Source: Rhizobacter sp. AJA081-3
GTDB taxonomy: Bacteria > Pseudomonadota > Gammaproteobacteria > Burkholderiales > Burkholderiaceae_C
Direction: 5' to 3'
Length of the DNA stretch: 64,000 nucleotides
Assembly: GCF_017795745.1 (NCBI RefSeq)
Contig: NZ_CP059067.1
Location: 4,092,001 to 4,156,000, forward strand
Each line of letters starts with the position of its first letter. The stretch's first letter is position 1. The position numbers and the translations under genes are program-made. Below are positions 8,660-16,863 of this stretch, piece after piece. The notes under the pieces are model-generated. The model ran no database searches. It saw only the letters and a program-made list of their open reading frames with translations, and was not told where the DNA came from.

Positions 8660-11092
8660 TCAGTTGCGGCGCTCGTCCTCCCGCCGCTGCCGTACCCAGG
8701 CCTCGAAGGCAGCAGCCGGCATGGCCGCGCCGATCAGCAGGCCCTGGATCTGCTCGCAGCCCTGCTGCGCGAGGAACTGCCGCTGTGCCTCGGTCTCCAC
8801 GCCCTCGGCGATGACCGACAGGCCCAGGCTCAGGCCCAGCTGCACGATGGCGCGGCTGATCGCCGCCGAGTCGCGGTTGCCCGGCAGGTCGTGCACGAAG
8901 GAGCGGTCGATCTTGATCTTGTCGATCGGCAGTTCCTTCAGATGGCCGAGTGACGAGTAGCCGGTGCCGAAGTCGTCCACCGCGATGCCCAGGCCCAGTG
9001 CCTTCAGGCGCAGCAGGCGGTGCTTCACCTCGCCGAGATCGTCCATCAGCATGCGCTCGGTCAGTTCGAGCTCGAGCAGGCTGGCCGCCTGGCGCGCATC
9101 GCCGTCTTCGGCCAGCACCTGTGCCACCGCCTCGACGAAGCCGACCGACTGGAACTGAACCGTGGACAGGTTCACCGCCACCGGCGAGATGCCCAGACCC
9201 ATCGCATGCCAGCGCAGTGCGCAGCGGGCGGCCTCCTTCATCGCCCACTGGCCGATCGGCAGCATCAGGCGCTGGCGTTCGGCCACCGGGATGAACTGGT
9301 CGGGCAGCAGCAGGCCGCGCTCGGGGTGGTTCCAGCGCAGCAGGGCCTCGCAGGCGACCAGCCGGTCGTCGCGCAGGCGCACCTGCGGCTGGAAGTAGAG
9401 CTCGAACTCGCCGCGATCGAGCGCGTGCGCGAGCTGGCCCTCGAGCACCAGCGCGGCATAGGCGCTGTCGGCCATGCCGCGGTCGAAACACTGGTGGTTG
9501 GCACGGCCGCGCGACTTGGCCAGGTACATCGCACTGTCGGCGTTCTTGATCAGCTCGTCGGGCGTGCTCGCGTCGCCGGGGAAGAAGGCCACGCCGATCG
9601 AGGGCGTCACCGAGATCGGCCGGCCCTCGGCATTGACCGGCACCTCGATCGCAGCCAGCAGCTTGCGCGCCACCTCGTCGACATCGTCGTGCTGCTGGTC
9701 CTGCGAAGGCCCGCCGTGCAGCAGCACCATGAACTCGTCGCCACCGAAGCGCGCCACCACGTCGGTGGCGCGCAGGCTGGCCTGGATGCGCGCCGACACC
9801 GTGCGCAGCAGCGTGTCGCCCACCAGATGGCCGAGCGAGTCGTTGACGCGCTTGAAGTGGTCGAGGTCGATGAACAGCAGCGCCAGCCGCGTTCCCTCCG
9901 ATTCGGCGGCGGCCATGTGGTGCTGCAGCTGCTCCATGAACGACATGCGGTTGGGCAGGCCGGTCAGCGCGTCGTGGTGGGCGAGGTGGTGGATGCGTGC
10001 CTGTGCCGCCTGGCGGTCGCGGATGTCGCGCACGATGGTCATGCGCATGCGTTCGCCGCCGCGCAGCATCGTGCGCACGATGAACTCCACCGCGATGCGC
10101 CGGCCCGCCTTGTCGATCACCGCACTCTCGTAGGCGGTCTCCTGCCCGGCGGCCATCACCGTGGCCACGCGCGCCACATGCTCGGGGGCGACGAAGTCCA
10201 GCGTCGGGCGGCCCAGCAACTCGGGCAACGTGTAGCCGATCAGCGCGCACAGCGGCGGGTTGGCGTCGGTGATGAAGCCGTCCTTGTGGAACACGATGCC
10301 TTCGGCGCTAGCCTGCATGAACTTGGCCAGCCGCTCCTCGGACTCGCGCACCGCGCGCTCTGCCAGGCGGTGCTTGGTGATGTCGGAGATGAGCACGAAG
10401 GCGCCGATGGTCTGGCCCTGCTCGCCGACGTGCGGCAGCAGGTGGACCTCGATGAAGCGTGTGCTGCCGTCGGGCTGCGGCAGCTGCCGCTCGTACGAGG
10501 CGGCCTGCTGATGCAGGATCATCAGCTCGACCATGGGCTGGATCTGCTCGGAAGCCACCTTGCCGATCACGTCTGCGAAGGTCTTGCCGACGATGGCGTT
10601 CTCGTCGGTGCCGAAGGTGCGCGCATAGGCCTTGTTGGCGAACTGGCACTGGAAATCGCTGGCGCGGTAGTAGGCGATCAGCACCGGCACGTTGTCGGCG
10701 AGCAGCCGGAACAGGCTGGCCTGCGCGCGTGCCTCGCTCTCGGCCCGCCTGCCTGCGCTGGCGTCGTGCAGCAGGCACAGACACTGCCGGGTGTCGGCGC
10801 GCCAGCGGCCCGACCACTCGACCCAGGCCGTCTCGCCACCGGCGCCGGCCCAGGGCAGCAAGACGGCGAAGTCCTGCCGACCCGCGAGACGCTCGATCAG
10901 TTGACGACGGCTGTCTGCGTCGAGCAGTTCCTGCCACGAGCGGCCGAGCAGCCGCGCAGGCTCGCGCCGCGCAAAGGCCGCCAGCGCCGTGTTGACGTGC
11001 AGCGCGTCGCCGGCCGCATCGAGCAGAACGACCATGCCCGGCAGCGCATCCCAGGCCGCACGGTCGACCGCGGCGAGCCGGCGTGCGCTCAT
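8660..11092 (-). CDS. PAS-PAS-PAS-GGDEF-EAL cyclic-di-GMP enzyme
   Basis: An 810-residue predicted cytoplasmic signalling protein without membrane segments. Three PAS-like regions (about 1-110, 115-240, 240-365) are followed by a GGDEF domain with an intact active motif (RFGGDEFMVLL) and an RATD inhibitory site five residues before it, then an EAL domain with EALLRW, DDFGTGYSSL and IDKIKIDRSFV. Both diguanylate cyclase and phosphodiesterase activities look chemically possible; which dominates cannot be told. The start at 11092 overlaps the udg stop (ATGA), so it is probably translationally coupled as last gene of tsaB-rimI-udg. Confidence 0.93.
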   Translation of the reverse strand: MSARRLAAVDRAAWDALPGMVVLLDAAGDALHVNTALAAFARREPARLLGRSWQELLDADSRRQLIERLAGRQDFAVLLPWAGAGGETAWVEWSGRWRADTRQCLCLLHDASAGRRAESEARAQASLFRLLADNVPVLIAYYRASDFQCQFANKAYARTFGTDENAIVGKTFADVIGKVASEQIQPMVELMILHQQAASYERQLPQPDGSTRFIEVHLLPHVGEQGQTIGAFVLISDITKHRLAERAVRESEERLAKFMQASAEGIVFHKDGFITDANPPLCALIGYTLPELLGRPTLDFVAPEHVARVATVMAAGQETAYESAVIDKAGRRIAVEFIVRTMLRGGERMRMTIVRDIRDRQAAQARIHHLAHHDALTGLPNRMSFMEQLQHHMAAAESEGTRLALLFIDLDHFKRVNDSLGHLVGDTLLRTVSARIQASLRATDVVARFGGDEFMVLLHGGPSQDQQHDDVDEVARKLLAAIEVPVNAEGRPISVTPSIGVAFFPGDASTPDELIKNADSAMYLAKSRGRANHQCFDRGMADSAYAALVLEGQLAHALDRGEFELYFQPQVRLRDDRLVACEALLRWNHPERGLLLPDQFIPVAERQRLMLPIGQWAMKEAARCALRWHAMGLGISPVAVNLSTVQFQSVGFVEAVAQVLAEDGDARQAASLLELELTERMLMDDLGEVKHRLLRLKALGLGIAVDDFGTGYSSLGHLKELPIDKIKIDRSFVHDLPGNRDSAAISRAIVQLGLSLGLSVIAEGVETEAQRQFLAQQGCEQIQGLLIGAAMPAAAFEAWVRQRREDERRN

Positions 11093-11847
11093 GGCGCGTC
11101 GACCGCCTTGAGCGTCTGCAGGGCCAGGCACAGGTCGTCCCAGGCCCGCGACTTGTCCTCGAGGTTGCGCAGCAGGTAGGCCGGGTGGTAGGTGACAATG
11201 AGGGGCACGCCCTGGTAGCGGTGCACGCGGCCGCGCAGGCGGCCGATCGGCTCATTGCTGCGCAGCAGGCTCTGCACGGCGAAGCGCCCCATCGCGAGGA
11301 TGATCTTCGGCTTCACCAGCTCGACCTGCCGGATCAGGAAGGGCTCGCATTGCGCCAGCTCTTCGGGCTCCGGATTGCGGTTGCCCGGCGGCCGGCACTT
11401 GATGGTGTTGGCAATGTAGACCTGCTGCGCCGGTTCAGCCTGCGCGCGCGTCAGGCCGATGGCACGCAACATGTTGTCGAGCAGTTGCCCGGACTTGCCG
11501 ACGAAGGGCTCGCCCTGCCGGTCTTCCTGCTCGCCCGGCGCCTCGCCGACGACCATCCAGTGTGCGTGGGGGTGGCCCACGCCGAACACCGTCTGTCGGC
11601 GCCCCTGGCAGAGCTTGCAGGCGCTGCAGTTCACCACCGCCTCGCGCAACGCCGGCCAGTCCATGGCTTCGACGCCGACGGGTCGGCCGCCGCCAGGTCG
11701 TGGCACGGCCACCGCCGCGCCGTCCCCCCGCACGGCGGGAGGGTGCGGGGCGTCCACTGGCGCCGGCAGCGTCTGCGTCTCTGGAGGCGCCCAGAGACGG
11801 ACCCCCATCTCGTCGAGCATCGCGCGCTGGCGTTCAGTCCAGCCCAT
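11089..11847 (-). CDS. uracil-DNA glycosylase, family 4 type (iron-sulfur)
   Basis: Removes uracil from DNA to start base-excision repair. The 252-residue protein has a proline-rich linker (about 25-60) and then the family-4 core: CSACKLCQGR (cluster cysteines), GEAPGEQEDRQGEPFVG active-site loop, KCRPPGNRNPEPEE with a further cluster cysteine, and the TYHPAYLLRN motif. The N-terminal 60 residues are extra relative to the thermophile enzymes, as often seen in proteobacterial versions. It overlaps rimI by 14 bases upstream and the c-di-GMP enzyme gene by four bases downstream. Confidence 0.92.
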   Translation of the reverse strand: MGWTERQRAMLDEMGVRLWAPPETQTLPAPVDAPHPPAVRGDGAAVAVPRPGGGRPVGVEAMDWPALREAVVNCSACKLCQGRRQTVFGVGHPHAHWMVVGEAPGEQEDRQGEPFVGKSGQLLDNMLRAIGLTRAQAEPAQQVYIANTIKCRPPGNRNPEPEELAQCEPFLIRQVELVKPKIILAMGRFAVQSLLRSNEPIGRLRGRVHRYQGVPLIVTYHPAYLLRNLEDKSRAWDDLCLALQTLKAVDAP

Positions 11848-12328
11848 CGGCGCCTCCCGGAATGGCCAGGCTCATCACCGCCGCGTCTTCGCGCCGGCCT
11901 TGCGGCGCGGGGTAGTAACCCCTGCGCACGCCGACATGGACGAATCCACGGCGCAGGTAGATGGCGCGGGCGCGCGCGTTGGTCTCGCGCACCTCGAGCC
12001 ACAATTGCACGGCGCCGCGGGCCAGGCACAAGTCGACGAGCGCATCGAGCATGTACAGCGCGTGACCGCGATGCTGAGCCTGCGGCGCCACGGTGATGTT
12101 GAGCAGATGCATCTCGTCGACGCCGGCCATGGCGACGAAGTAGCCGAGGATGCGGCCCTCGCCGTCGTAGAGCACGCTGGCGGCGTAGCCCGAAGCGATC
12201 GAGTCGACGAAGTTCCCGCGGCTCCACGGGAAGGCATAGGCCTCGGTTTCGATGGCCATCACCGCGTCGAGCTGCAGCGGCGTCATCGGCAGCAGCAGGC
12301 GCTGCAGAGCTTGCGGCTGGGCGCTCAT
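11834..12328 (-). CDS. rimI: ribosomal protein bS18-alanine N-acetyltransferase
   Basis: GNAT acetyltransferase that acetylates the N-terminal alanine of ribosomal protein S18. The 164-residue protein has the RimI-like AYAFPWSRGNFVDSIASGY segment, the acetyl-CoA loop APQAQHRGHALYMLDAL (a Q/RxxGxG/A variant) and the C-terminal NARARAIYLRRGFVHVGVRRGYYP motif. The gene overlaps the tsaB stop by four bases; tsaB-rimI adjacency is common in proteobacteria and supports the assignment. Confidence 0.93.
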   Translation of the reverse strand: MSAQPQALQRLLLPMTPLQLDAVMAIETEAYAFPWSRGNFVDSIASGYAASVLYDGEGRILGYFVAMAGVDEMHLLNITVAPQAQHRGHALYMLDALVDLCLARGAVQLWLEVRETNARARAIYLRRGFVHVGVRRGYYPAPQGRREDAAVMSLAIPGGADGLD

Positions 12329-13053
12329 GGGGCGGTGGTCGCGGCGAGGCTCTCAGCGCGTGCCGCAGCGCGCTCGGCCGTGGTCTGCGCGACCTTGTCG
12401 CGCAGGTAGACCGGCAAGGCCAGCGCGGCATCGACCGCAGCGCCTTCGCGCCAGGCGGCTTCGGCCAGGCGCGCCAGCGCAGCGGCACGTGATCGCGTGG
12501 CCGGGCGCAGGCGGGCAGTGCCAGTGTGAAGGCGCTCGCCGAAGGCCGCGAGGGCGCTGCCGGCGATGAAGCTGGGCGGCACCTCCGACCAGCACGCATG
12601 GAGTTCTTCGAGGCGACACAGCATCGGTGCGTGGGCGACATGCCAGCGCTCGCCCTCGCGGCGGTAGTGCGCTGCATAGACCTCGTCCATGCGCGCGTCC
12701 ATCGCCACCCAGCAGTCGGCGGCGGCCGATCCGAGCTCGTCGAGCGCGTCCTGCGCGACCAGCAGCAGGCTGTCCAGCGCCAGCACCGGCTTGCCCGCGC
12801 CCAGCGCCAGCCCTTGCGCCACCGAACACGCGCTGCGCAAGCCGGTGAAGGCCCCCGGGCCGCAGCCGAAGCCGATGGCATCGACCTCGCGCAGCGTGCA
12901 GCCGGCGCGCTGCAGCAGCGACAGCACTTCCGGCAGCAGCCTGGCCGAAGCCTGCGCACCACCCTCGCCCTCGAACACGACGGTGTCGGTGCCGCGGCTC
13001 AGCGAGATGCACATCCGCTCGGTGGAACTGTCGATGGACAGCAGGCAAGTCAT
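12325..13053 (-). CDS. tsaB: tRNA threonylcarbamoyladenosine biosynthesis protein TsaB
   Basis: Non-catalytic partner of TsaD in t6A37 tRNA modification, an actin-like ASKHA protein. The 242-residue protein begins LLSIDSSTERMCISLSRG, has VDAIGFGCGPGAFTGLRSACSVAQGLALG, the characteristic TsaB motif, and lacks the TsaD metal-binding histidines. First gene of tsaB-rimI-udg-c-di-GMP enzyme. A TAAACT hexamer lies seven bases upstream of the ATG and there is no Shine-Dalgarno sequence, consistent with leaderless expression. Confidence 0.95.
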   Translation of the reverse strand: MTCLLSIDSSTERMCISLSRGTDTVVFEGEGGAQASARLLPEVLSLLQRAGCTLREVDAIGFGCGPGAFTGLRSACSVAQGLALGAGKPVLALDSLLLVAQDALDELGSAAADCWVAMDARMDEVYAAHYRREGERWHVAHAPMLCRLEELHACWSEVPPSFIAGSALAAFGERLHTGTARLRPATRSRAAALARLAEAAWREGAAVDAALALPVYLRDKVAQTTAERAAARAESLAATTAP

Positions 13054-13111
13054 GCCATCGAGTTTAGGCCAAGGCCCGGCGGCACCCGGGTGTGCATGCG
13101 ATCATCGCGGC

Positions 13112-14548
13112 ATGCCTTTTCAAGCGTTTCTGCGTTCCCTGCTCGCAGCCGGCTTGGTCCTGGTCGCCGGCGCCGCGGCGGCCCGATTGCCGCCCGAGAT
13201 CTATGCCGCGCTGGAGCGTGCCAAGCTGCCGCCCGAGTCGCTCGTCGTGGTGGTCCAGGAGGTTGGCAGCACGCGCATGCGGCTGGGTTGGCGCGCCGAC
13301 GTGCCGGTCAATCCGGCCTCGCTGACCAAGCTGCTCACCACCTATGCCGCGCTCGACCTGCTCGGCCCGGCCTGGACCTGGTCGACACCGGTGTGGCTGC
13401 AGGGCAGCATCACCGACGGCGTGCTCGACGGCAACCTCGTCATCAAGGGCAGCGGCGACCCGAAGCTGGTGCCCGAGCGCCTGTGGCTGCTGCTGCGCCG
13501 CGTGCAGCAGCTGGGTGTGCGTGAGATCAAGGGCGACATCGTGCTCGACCGCAGCGCCTTCAGCGTGCCCGAGCAGAACCCGGCCGACTTCGACGGCGAA
13601 CCGCTGCGCCCGTACAACGTGCGCGCCGACGCGCTGCTGCTCGCCTACCGCTCGGTGCTGTTGAGCTTCACGCCGGATGCCGCGCGCGGTGTGGCGCTGG
13701 TCGGCGTGGACCCGCCGCTGGCCGGCGTGCAGGCCGACAGCAGCGTGCCACTGGGCGCAGGCCTCTGCAACGACTGGCGCGGCGAACTCAAGGCCGACTT
13801 CAGCGACCCGACCCGGCTGCGCCTGGCAGGCAGCTTCCCGGCCGCGTGCGGCGAGAAGTCGTGGCCGGTCGCGTATGCCGACCCGCGCAGCTACAACGAC
13901 CGCATGGTCAGCGCGCTGTGGCGCGAGATGGGCGGCAAGCTCGGCGGCAGCGTCCGTGACGGTACCGCTCCCGGCACGGCCCCGGCGTTCACCAGCGTGT
14001 CGCCGGCCTTGTCGGAGGTGGTGCGGGAGATCAACAAGTTCAGCAACAACGTGATGGCGCAGCAGCTCTTCCTCACCCTGGGGCTGAACCGCGGCGGCTC
14101 GGGCTCGCCCGAGGCCTCGCGCGAGGTGCTGCGGCGCTGGTTGAGCGAACGCCTCGGGCGCGCGTCCGACGGCGTGGTGATCGACAACGGTTCGGGCCTG
14201 TCGCGCGAGACACGGCTGTCGGCGCAGCAGCTCGCGCGGCTGCTGCAGTCGGCCTGGGCGAGCCCGGTGATGCCGGAGCTGATGGCCTCGCTGCCGGTGT
14301 CGGGCACCGATGGCACGCTGATTCGCTCGAAGGCCACGCCGGGGCGCGCGCACCTGAAGACCGGCTCGCTGCGCGACGTGTCCGGCGTGGCCGGCTACGT
14401 GCTGGCGAACAACGGCCGGCGCTACGTGGTGGTGGCCGTGGTCAACCACCCGAACGCCGGCGCCGCGCGCCCGGCGATCGACGCGCTGGTGCAATGGGCC
14501 ATCAACGACGCCGGCAGCTCGCCGGTGCATTCGGACATACAGAACTGA
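13112..14548 (+). CDS. dacB: D-alanyl-D-alanine carboxypeptidase/endopeptidase, PBP4 (S13) family
   Basis: Periplasmic peptidoglycan hydrolase that trims or cleaves cross-linked stem peptides. The 478-residue protein has a signal peptide (FLRSLLAAGLVLVAGAAAA), then the three penicillin-binding motifs: PASLTKLL (SxxK, about residue 70), SNN within KFSNNVMAQQ, and KTG within HLKTGSLRD. The stretch between motif one and two is the long insert typical of S13. The ATG at 13112 is chosen because it directly precedes the signal peptide. The gene is divergent from tsaB. Confidence 0.94.
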   Translation: MPFQAFLRSLLAAGLVLVAGAAAARLPPEIYAALERAKLPPESLVVVVQEVGSTRMRLGWRADVPVNPASLTKLLTTYAALDLLGPAWTWSTPVWLQGSITDGVLDGNLVIKGSGDPKLVPERLWLLLRRVQQLGVREIKGDIVLDRSAFSVPEQNPADFDGEPLRPYNVRADALLLAYRSVLLSFTPDAARGVALVGVDPPLAGVQADSSVPLGAGLCNDWRGELKADFSDPTRLRLAGSFPAACGEKSWPVAYADPRSYNDRMVSALWREMGGKLGGSVRDGTAPGTAPAFTSVSPALSEVVREINKFSNNVMAQQLFLTLGLNRGGSGSPEASREVLRRWLSERLGRASDGVVIDNGSGLSRETRLSAQQLARLLQSAWASPVMPELMASLPVSGTDGTLIRSKATPGRAHLKTGSLRDVSGVAGYVLANNGRRYVVVAVVNHPNAGAARPAIDALVQWAINDAGSSPVHSDIQN

Positions 14549-14556
14549 AGTACGCC

Positions 14557-14838
14557 ATGATCTCTTCCGTGAGCGCCATGGACTGGCTCGGCTACCTCGC
14601 CGCGACGCTGACCACCCTGTCCTTCGTACCGCAGGTCTGGCACACCTTCCAGACGCGCGACGTGAGCGGAATCTCGCTGAGCATGTACAGCGCCTTCACG
14701 CTGGGCGTGCTGCTGTGGATGGTCTACGGCGTGATGCTCGGCGCCTGGCCGGTGATCGTGGCGAACTTCATCACGCTGGCGCTGGCCGCCTGCATCCTGA
14801 CGATGAAGATCGTGCTCGGGCGAGGCGGCGGCCGCTGA
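14557..14838 (+). CDS. SemiSWEET family sugar transporter
   Basis: A 93-residue inner-membrane protein with three predicted helices that should dimerise into a SWEET-like transporter; natural substrate unknown. The sequence WLGYLAATLTTLSFVPQVWHTFQTRDVSGISLSMY contains the PQ-loop proline-glutamine motif and the family's VSGIS segment. The start may instead be the ATG at 14578 (86 residues), which fits family length equally well. It follows dacB by eight bases, so co-transcription is likely, and converges on the OmpW gene. Confidence 0.87.
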   Translation: MISSVSAMDWLGYLAATLTTLSFVPQVWHTFQTRDVSGISLSMYSAFTLGVLLWMVYGVMLGAWPVIVANFITLALAACILTMKIVLGRGGGR

Positions 14839-14863
14839 GGCGGCCGCCTCACACCGGCAGCCG

Positions 14864-15505
14864 TCAGAAGCGGTACGACACGCCGAACGAGTAGGTCGTC
14901 GGACGAAAGTCGATCTCGGTGGTCAACACCGTGGCGCCGGCCGCGACGAGCTTGGACTTCGTCTGCACCTTGGCGATGCTGGCGAACAGGCCCCAGTCCT
15001 TGGACGGCGAGTAGTCGATGCCCAGTTGCACGGCCAGACCGGTCGAGTCGCTCATCTCGACGTCGGGCGCGAGCTTGGACTTCACACTGACGAACTTGGT
15101 GTAGTTAATGCCAGCGCCGGCATATGGCCGCCAGGCGTCGCCGGGCGCGCCGAAGTGGTAGTTGACCAGCACCGTCGGTGCAACGTTCTTCGCCGACAGC
15201 ACGTCGTCGCCGAGGAAGGCCACCGTGCCGGTGGCCTTGGCGGTGATCTTCGGCGGGATGCCGATGACGAGTTCGACGCCGATGTTGGGTGTCAGCGCAC
15301 GCTCGTAGGTCAGCAGCAGCGTGGTCGCATCACCAGTTTCGGCATCGGCGCCGGGCGGCACGCCGGCACCCTGGATTCCGTTGGTCTTCGAGTTCGTCGT
15401 GTAGCGGATCGCGCCAATCTTGAAGGTGTTTTCCTGGGCCTGCGCCACGCTCGCAGCACCGGCGACGAGCACCGCCGCAGCGAGCAATTGGATCTTGATG
15501 TTCAT
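14864..15505 (-). CDS. OmpW family outer membrane protein
   Basis: A 213-residue protein with a signal peptide (IQLLAAAVLVAGAASVAQA) and an eight-strand barrel pattern typical of OmpW: IGAIRYTT, ERALTPNIGVELVIGIPPK, APTVLVNYHFGAPGDAWRPY, AGINYTKF, GLAVQLGIDY and a terminal SFGVSYRF ending in phenylalanine, the BAM recognition signal. OmpW proteins form narrow hydrophobic channels; substrate unknown. A strong AGGAGA ribosome-binding site precedes the ATG. It sits 26 bases downstream of the SGNH hydrolase gene and probably shares its message and its palindromic operator. Confidence 0.93.
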   Translation of the reverse strand: MNIKIQLLAAAVLVAGAASVAQAQENTFKIGAIRYTTNSKTNGIQGAGVPPGADAETGDATTLLLTYERALTPNIGVELVIGIPPKITAKATGTVAFLGDDVLSAKNVAPTVLVNYHFGAPGDAWRPYAGAGINYTKFVSVKSKLAPDVEMSDSTGLAVQLGIDYSPSKDWGLFASIAKVQTKSKLVAAGATVLTTEIDFRPTTYSFGVSYRF

Positions 15506-15531
15506 GTTGTGTCTCCTGGGGTGCCTTGAAC

Positions 15532-16737
15532 TCAGATCCAGCCAAAGGCCTGCAGCTGCTGCGTGGCGATGTCGCTGAGCAGCTTGTGGCCGCCCTTGGT
15601 CGGATGCACGTCGTCCGCGAAGAGCCAGGTCGTGTCGTTTGCCGCCGTGGGCGTGGTCAGCAAGGTGTTGTAGATGACGTTGGGCGTGCTGTTGCAGAAC
15701 AGCGAGGAACCGGTCGCGGCCTGGCCCCCGGTGATCGTGCTGATCTTCGCGACGTCGCAGGCGGGCGTCGTCACGTTGTCCATGCCGTAGGTGGTGGGGC
15801 TCGCGACGACCGCGTTGAAGAAGTTGTAGAGGTCGAGGATCTTCACCGGCTGGTTGGTCAGCCCCTCGCGCAGCCACACATTGAAGGTGGACGACAGGGC
15901 GATCAGCACCGAGCGCGCAGGCGCCACCGCCGGGCTGTTGCCGAACGGCGTGTTCGCAAGATCGGGGATGGTCGCCACGGCAACGTACTTGCCGCCGTGG
16001 GCAAGGATCTTCGTGCGTACGGCGGCCGCCAGTTCGAGCGCGGCCGTCTTCATGGCCTCTTGCGCAGCGGTCTGCGCGGCGAAGAGCTGGCGATTCGCCT
16101 CGTCGACGCTGATGGCGCCACTGCCGGCCTGGGCCTGGATCTGCCCCGCGGCCGCGCCGAAGATCTGCATCTGCACGAACAGGTCGTTCAGGCCGCCCTC
16201 GACGAAGATCAGGTCGGTGTCGCTGAAGCGGCCGCCGAAGGTGGGGTTGGCGAGGTGATTGTCGATCTGCTGCGTCACGGGCACCGTCAGTGCGCCGAGC
16301 CCGCTGACCGGGTCGTGGCCGACGCCGTTCGGGTCGGTCACGCGCGCGCCCCCCTGGGCATAGCCGGTGCAGGTTCTGACCAATGCCGGGTTGGCGGCGG
16401 CAGGACACTTGACCGACTGGCCGTTGAAGCCAACTTCGGCCGGCGTGATGATGACGCCGATCGAAGCGGCGAAATTTTCCACCCACACGGTACCGGTCGC
16501 ACTGTTGGTCGTGAACTTGCCGCCGATGGTTCCGATGTTGGGAATCGCGGTCGCTGGCGTGTACGTGCCCAGATCGCTCGGGCTCGTGCCGAAGGACACG
16601 ATGGCCGTGAAATTGCCCTTGCTGGTGGGTGCGCCCGCGGGCGACCCCGACCCGGGCACATAGGGATCGCCGCCGCCGCAGGCCGCGAGCAGCAGGGCCG
16701 AGAGCGCCAGCGGCGCCAGGTTTCGAATGAGCTTCAT
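15532..16737 (-). CDS. SGNH/GDSL hydrolase lipoprotein (variant GTS block)
   Basis: A 401-residue predicted lipoprotein: signal LIRNLAPLALSALLLAAC with lipobox LAAC, then an SGNH hydrolase domain, probably an esterase of the envelope or outer surface. Block I reads VSFGTSPSDLGTY where relatives have GDS, so the aspartate before the nucleophilic serine is replaced by threonine. Block III (EGGLNDLF) and block V (ADDVHPTKGGH, Asp-x-x-His) are intact. The ATG at 16737 has a good GAGGT site; a GTG two codons earlier is less likely. The 24-bp palindrome lies 23 bases upstream. Confidence 0.88.
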   Translation of the reverse strand: MKLIRNLAPLALSALLLAACGGGDPYVPGSGSPAGAPTSKGNFTAIVSFGTSPSDLGTYTPATAIPNIGTIGGKFTTNSATGTVWVENFAASIGVIITPAEVGFNGQSVKCPAAANPALVRTCTGYAQGGARVTDPNGVGHDPVSGLGALTVPVTQQIDNHLANPTFGGRFSDTDLIFVEGGLNDLFVQMQIFGAAAGQIQAQAGSGAISVDEANRQLFAAQTAAQEAMKTAALELAAAVRTKILAHGGKYVAVATIPDLANTPFGNSPAVAPARSVLIALSSTFNVWLREGLTNQPVKILDLYNFFNAVVASPTTYGMDNVTTPACDVAKISTITGGQAATGSSLFCNSTPNVIYNTLLTTPTAANDTTWLFADDVHPTKGGHKLLSDIATQQLQAFGWI

Positions 16738-16760
16738 GCACACCTCTTGTGGAATCGACC

Positions 16761-16784
16761 AAAATAGAACGCTCGTTCTATTTT
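16761..16784 (-). promoter_or_regulatory. perfect 24-bp palindrome, TetR-family-like operator
   Basis: Two perfect 11-base arms, AAAATAGAACG and CGTTCTATTTT, separated by CT. The core GAACG-N2-CGTTC form is typical of TetR/AcrR-family operators. It lies 23 bases upstream of the SGNH hydrolase start and just downstream of a TATAGT -10-like hexamer (minus strand, 16793-16798), so a bound repressor would block transcription of the SGNH hydrolase and OmpW genes. No TetR-type regulator gene is encoded in this window, so the cognate protein must be elsewhere. Confidence 0.75.
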
Positions 16785-16863
16785 GTGACAGCCACTATAG
16801 GTGCGTGTCCGCCCTCGACGCTGCCGGGGAAACCCGACGCGCGCATAGAGTCATTGACGACCG

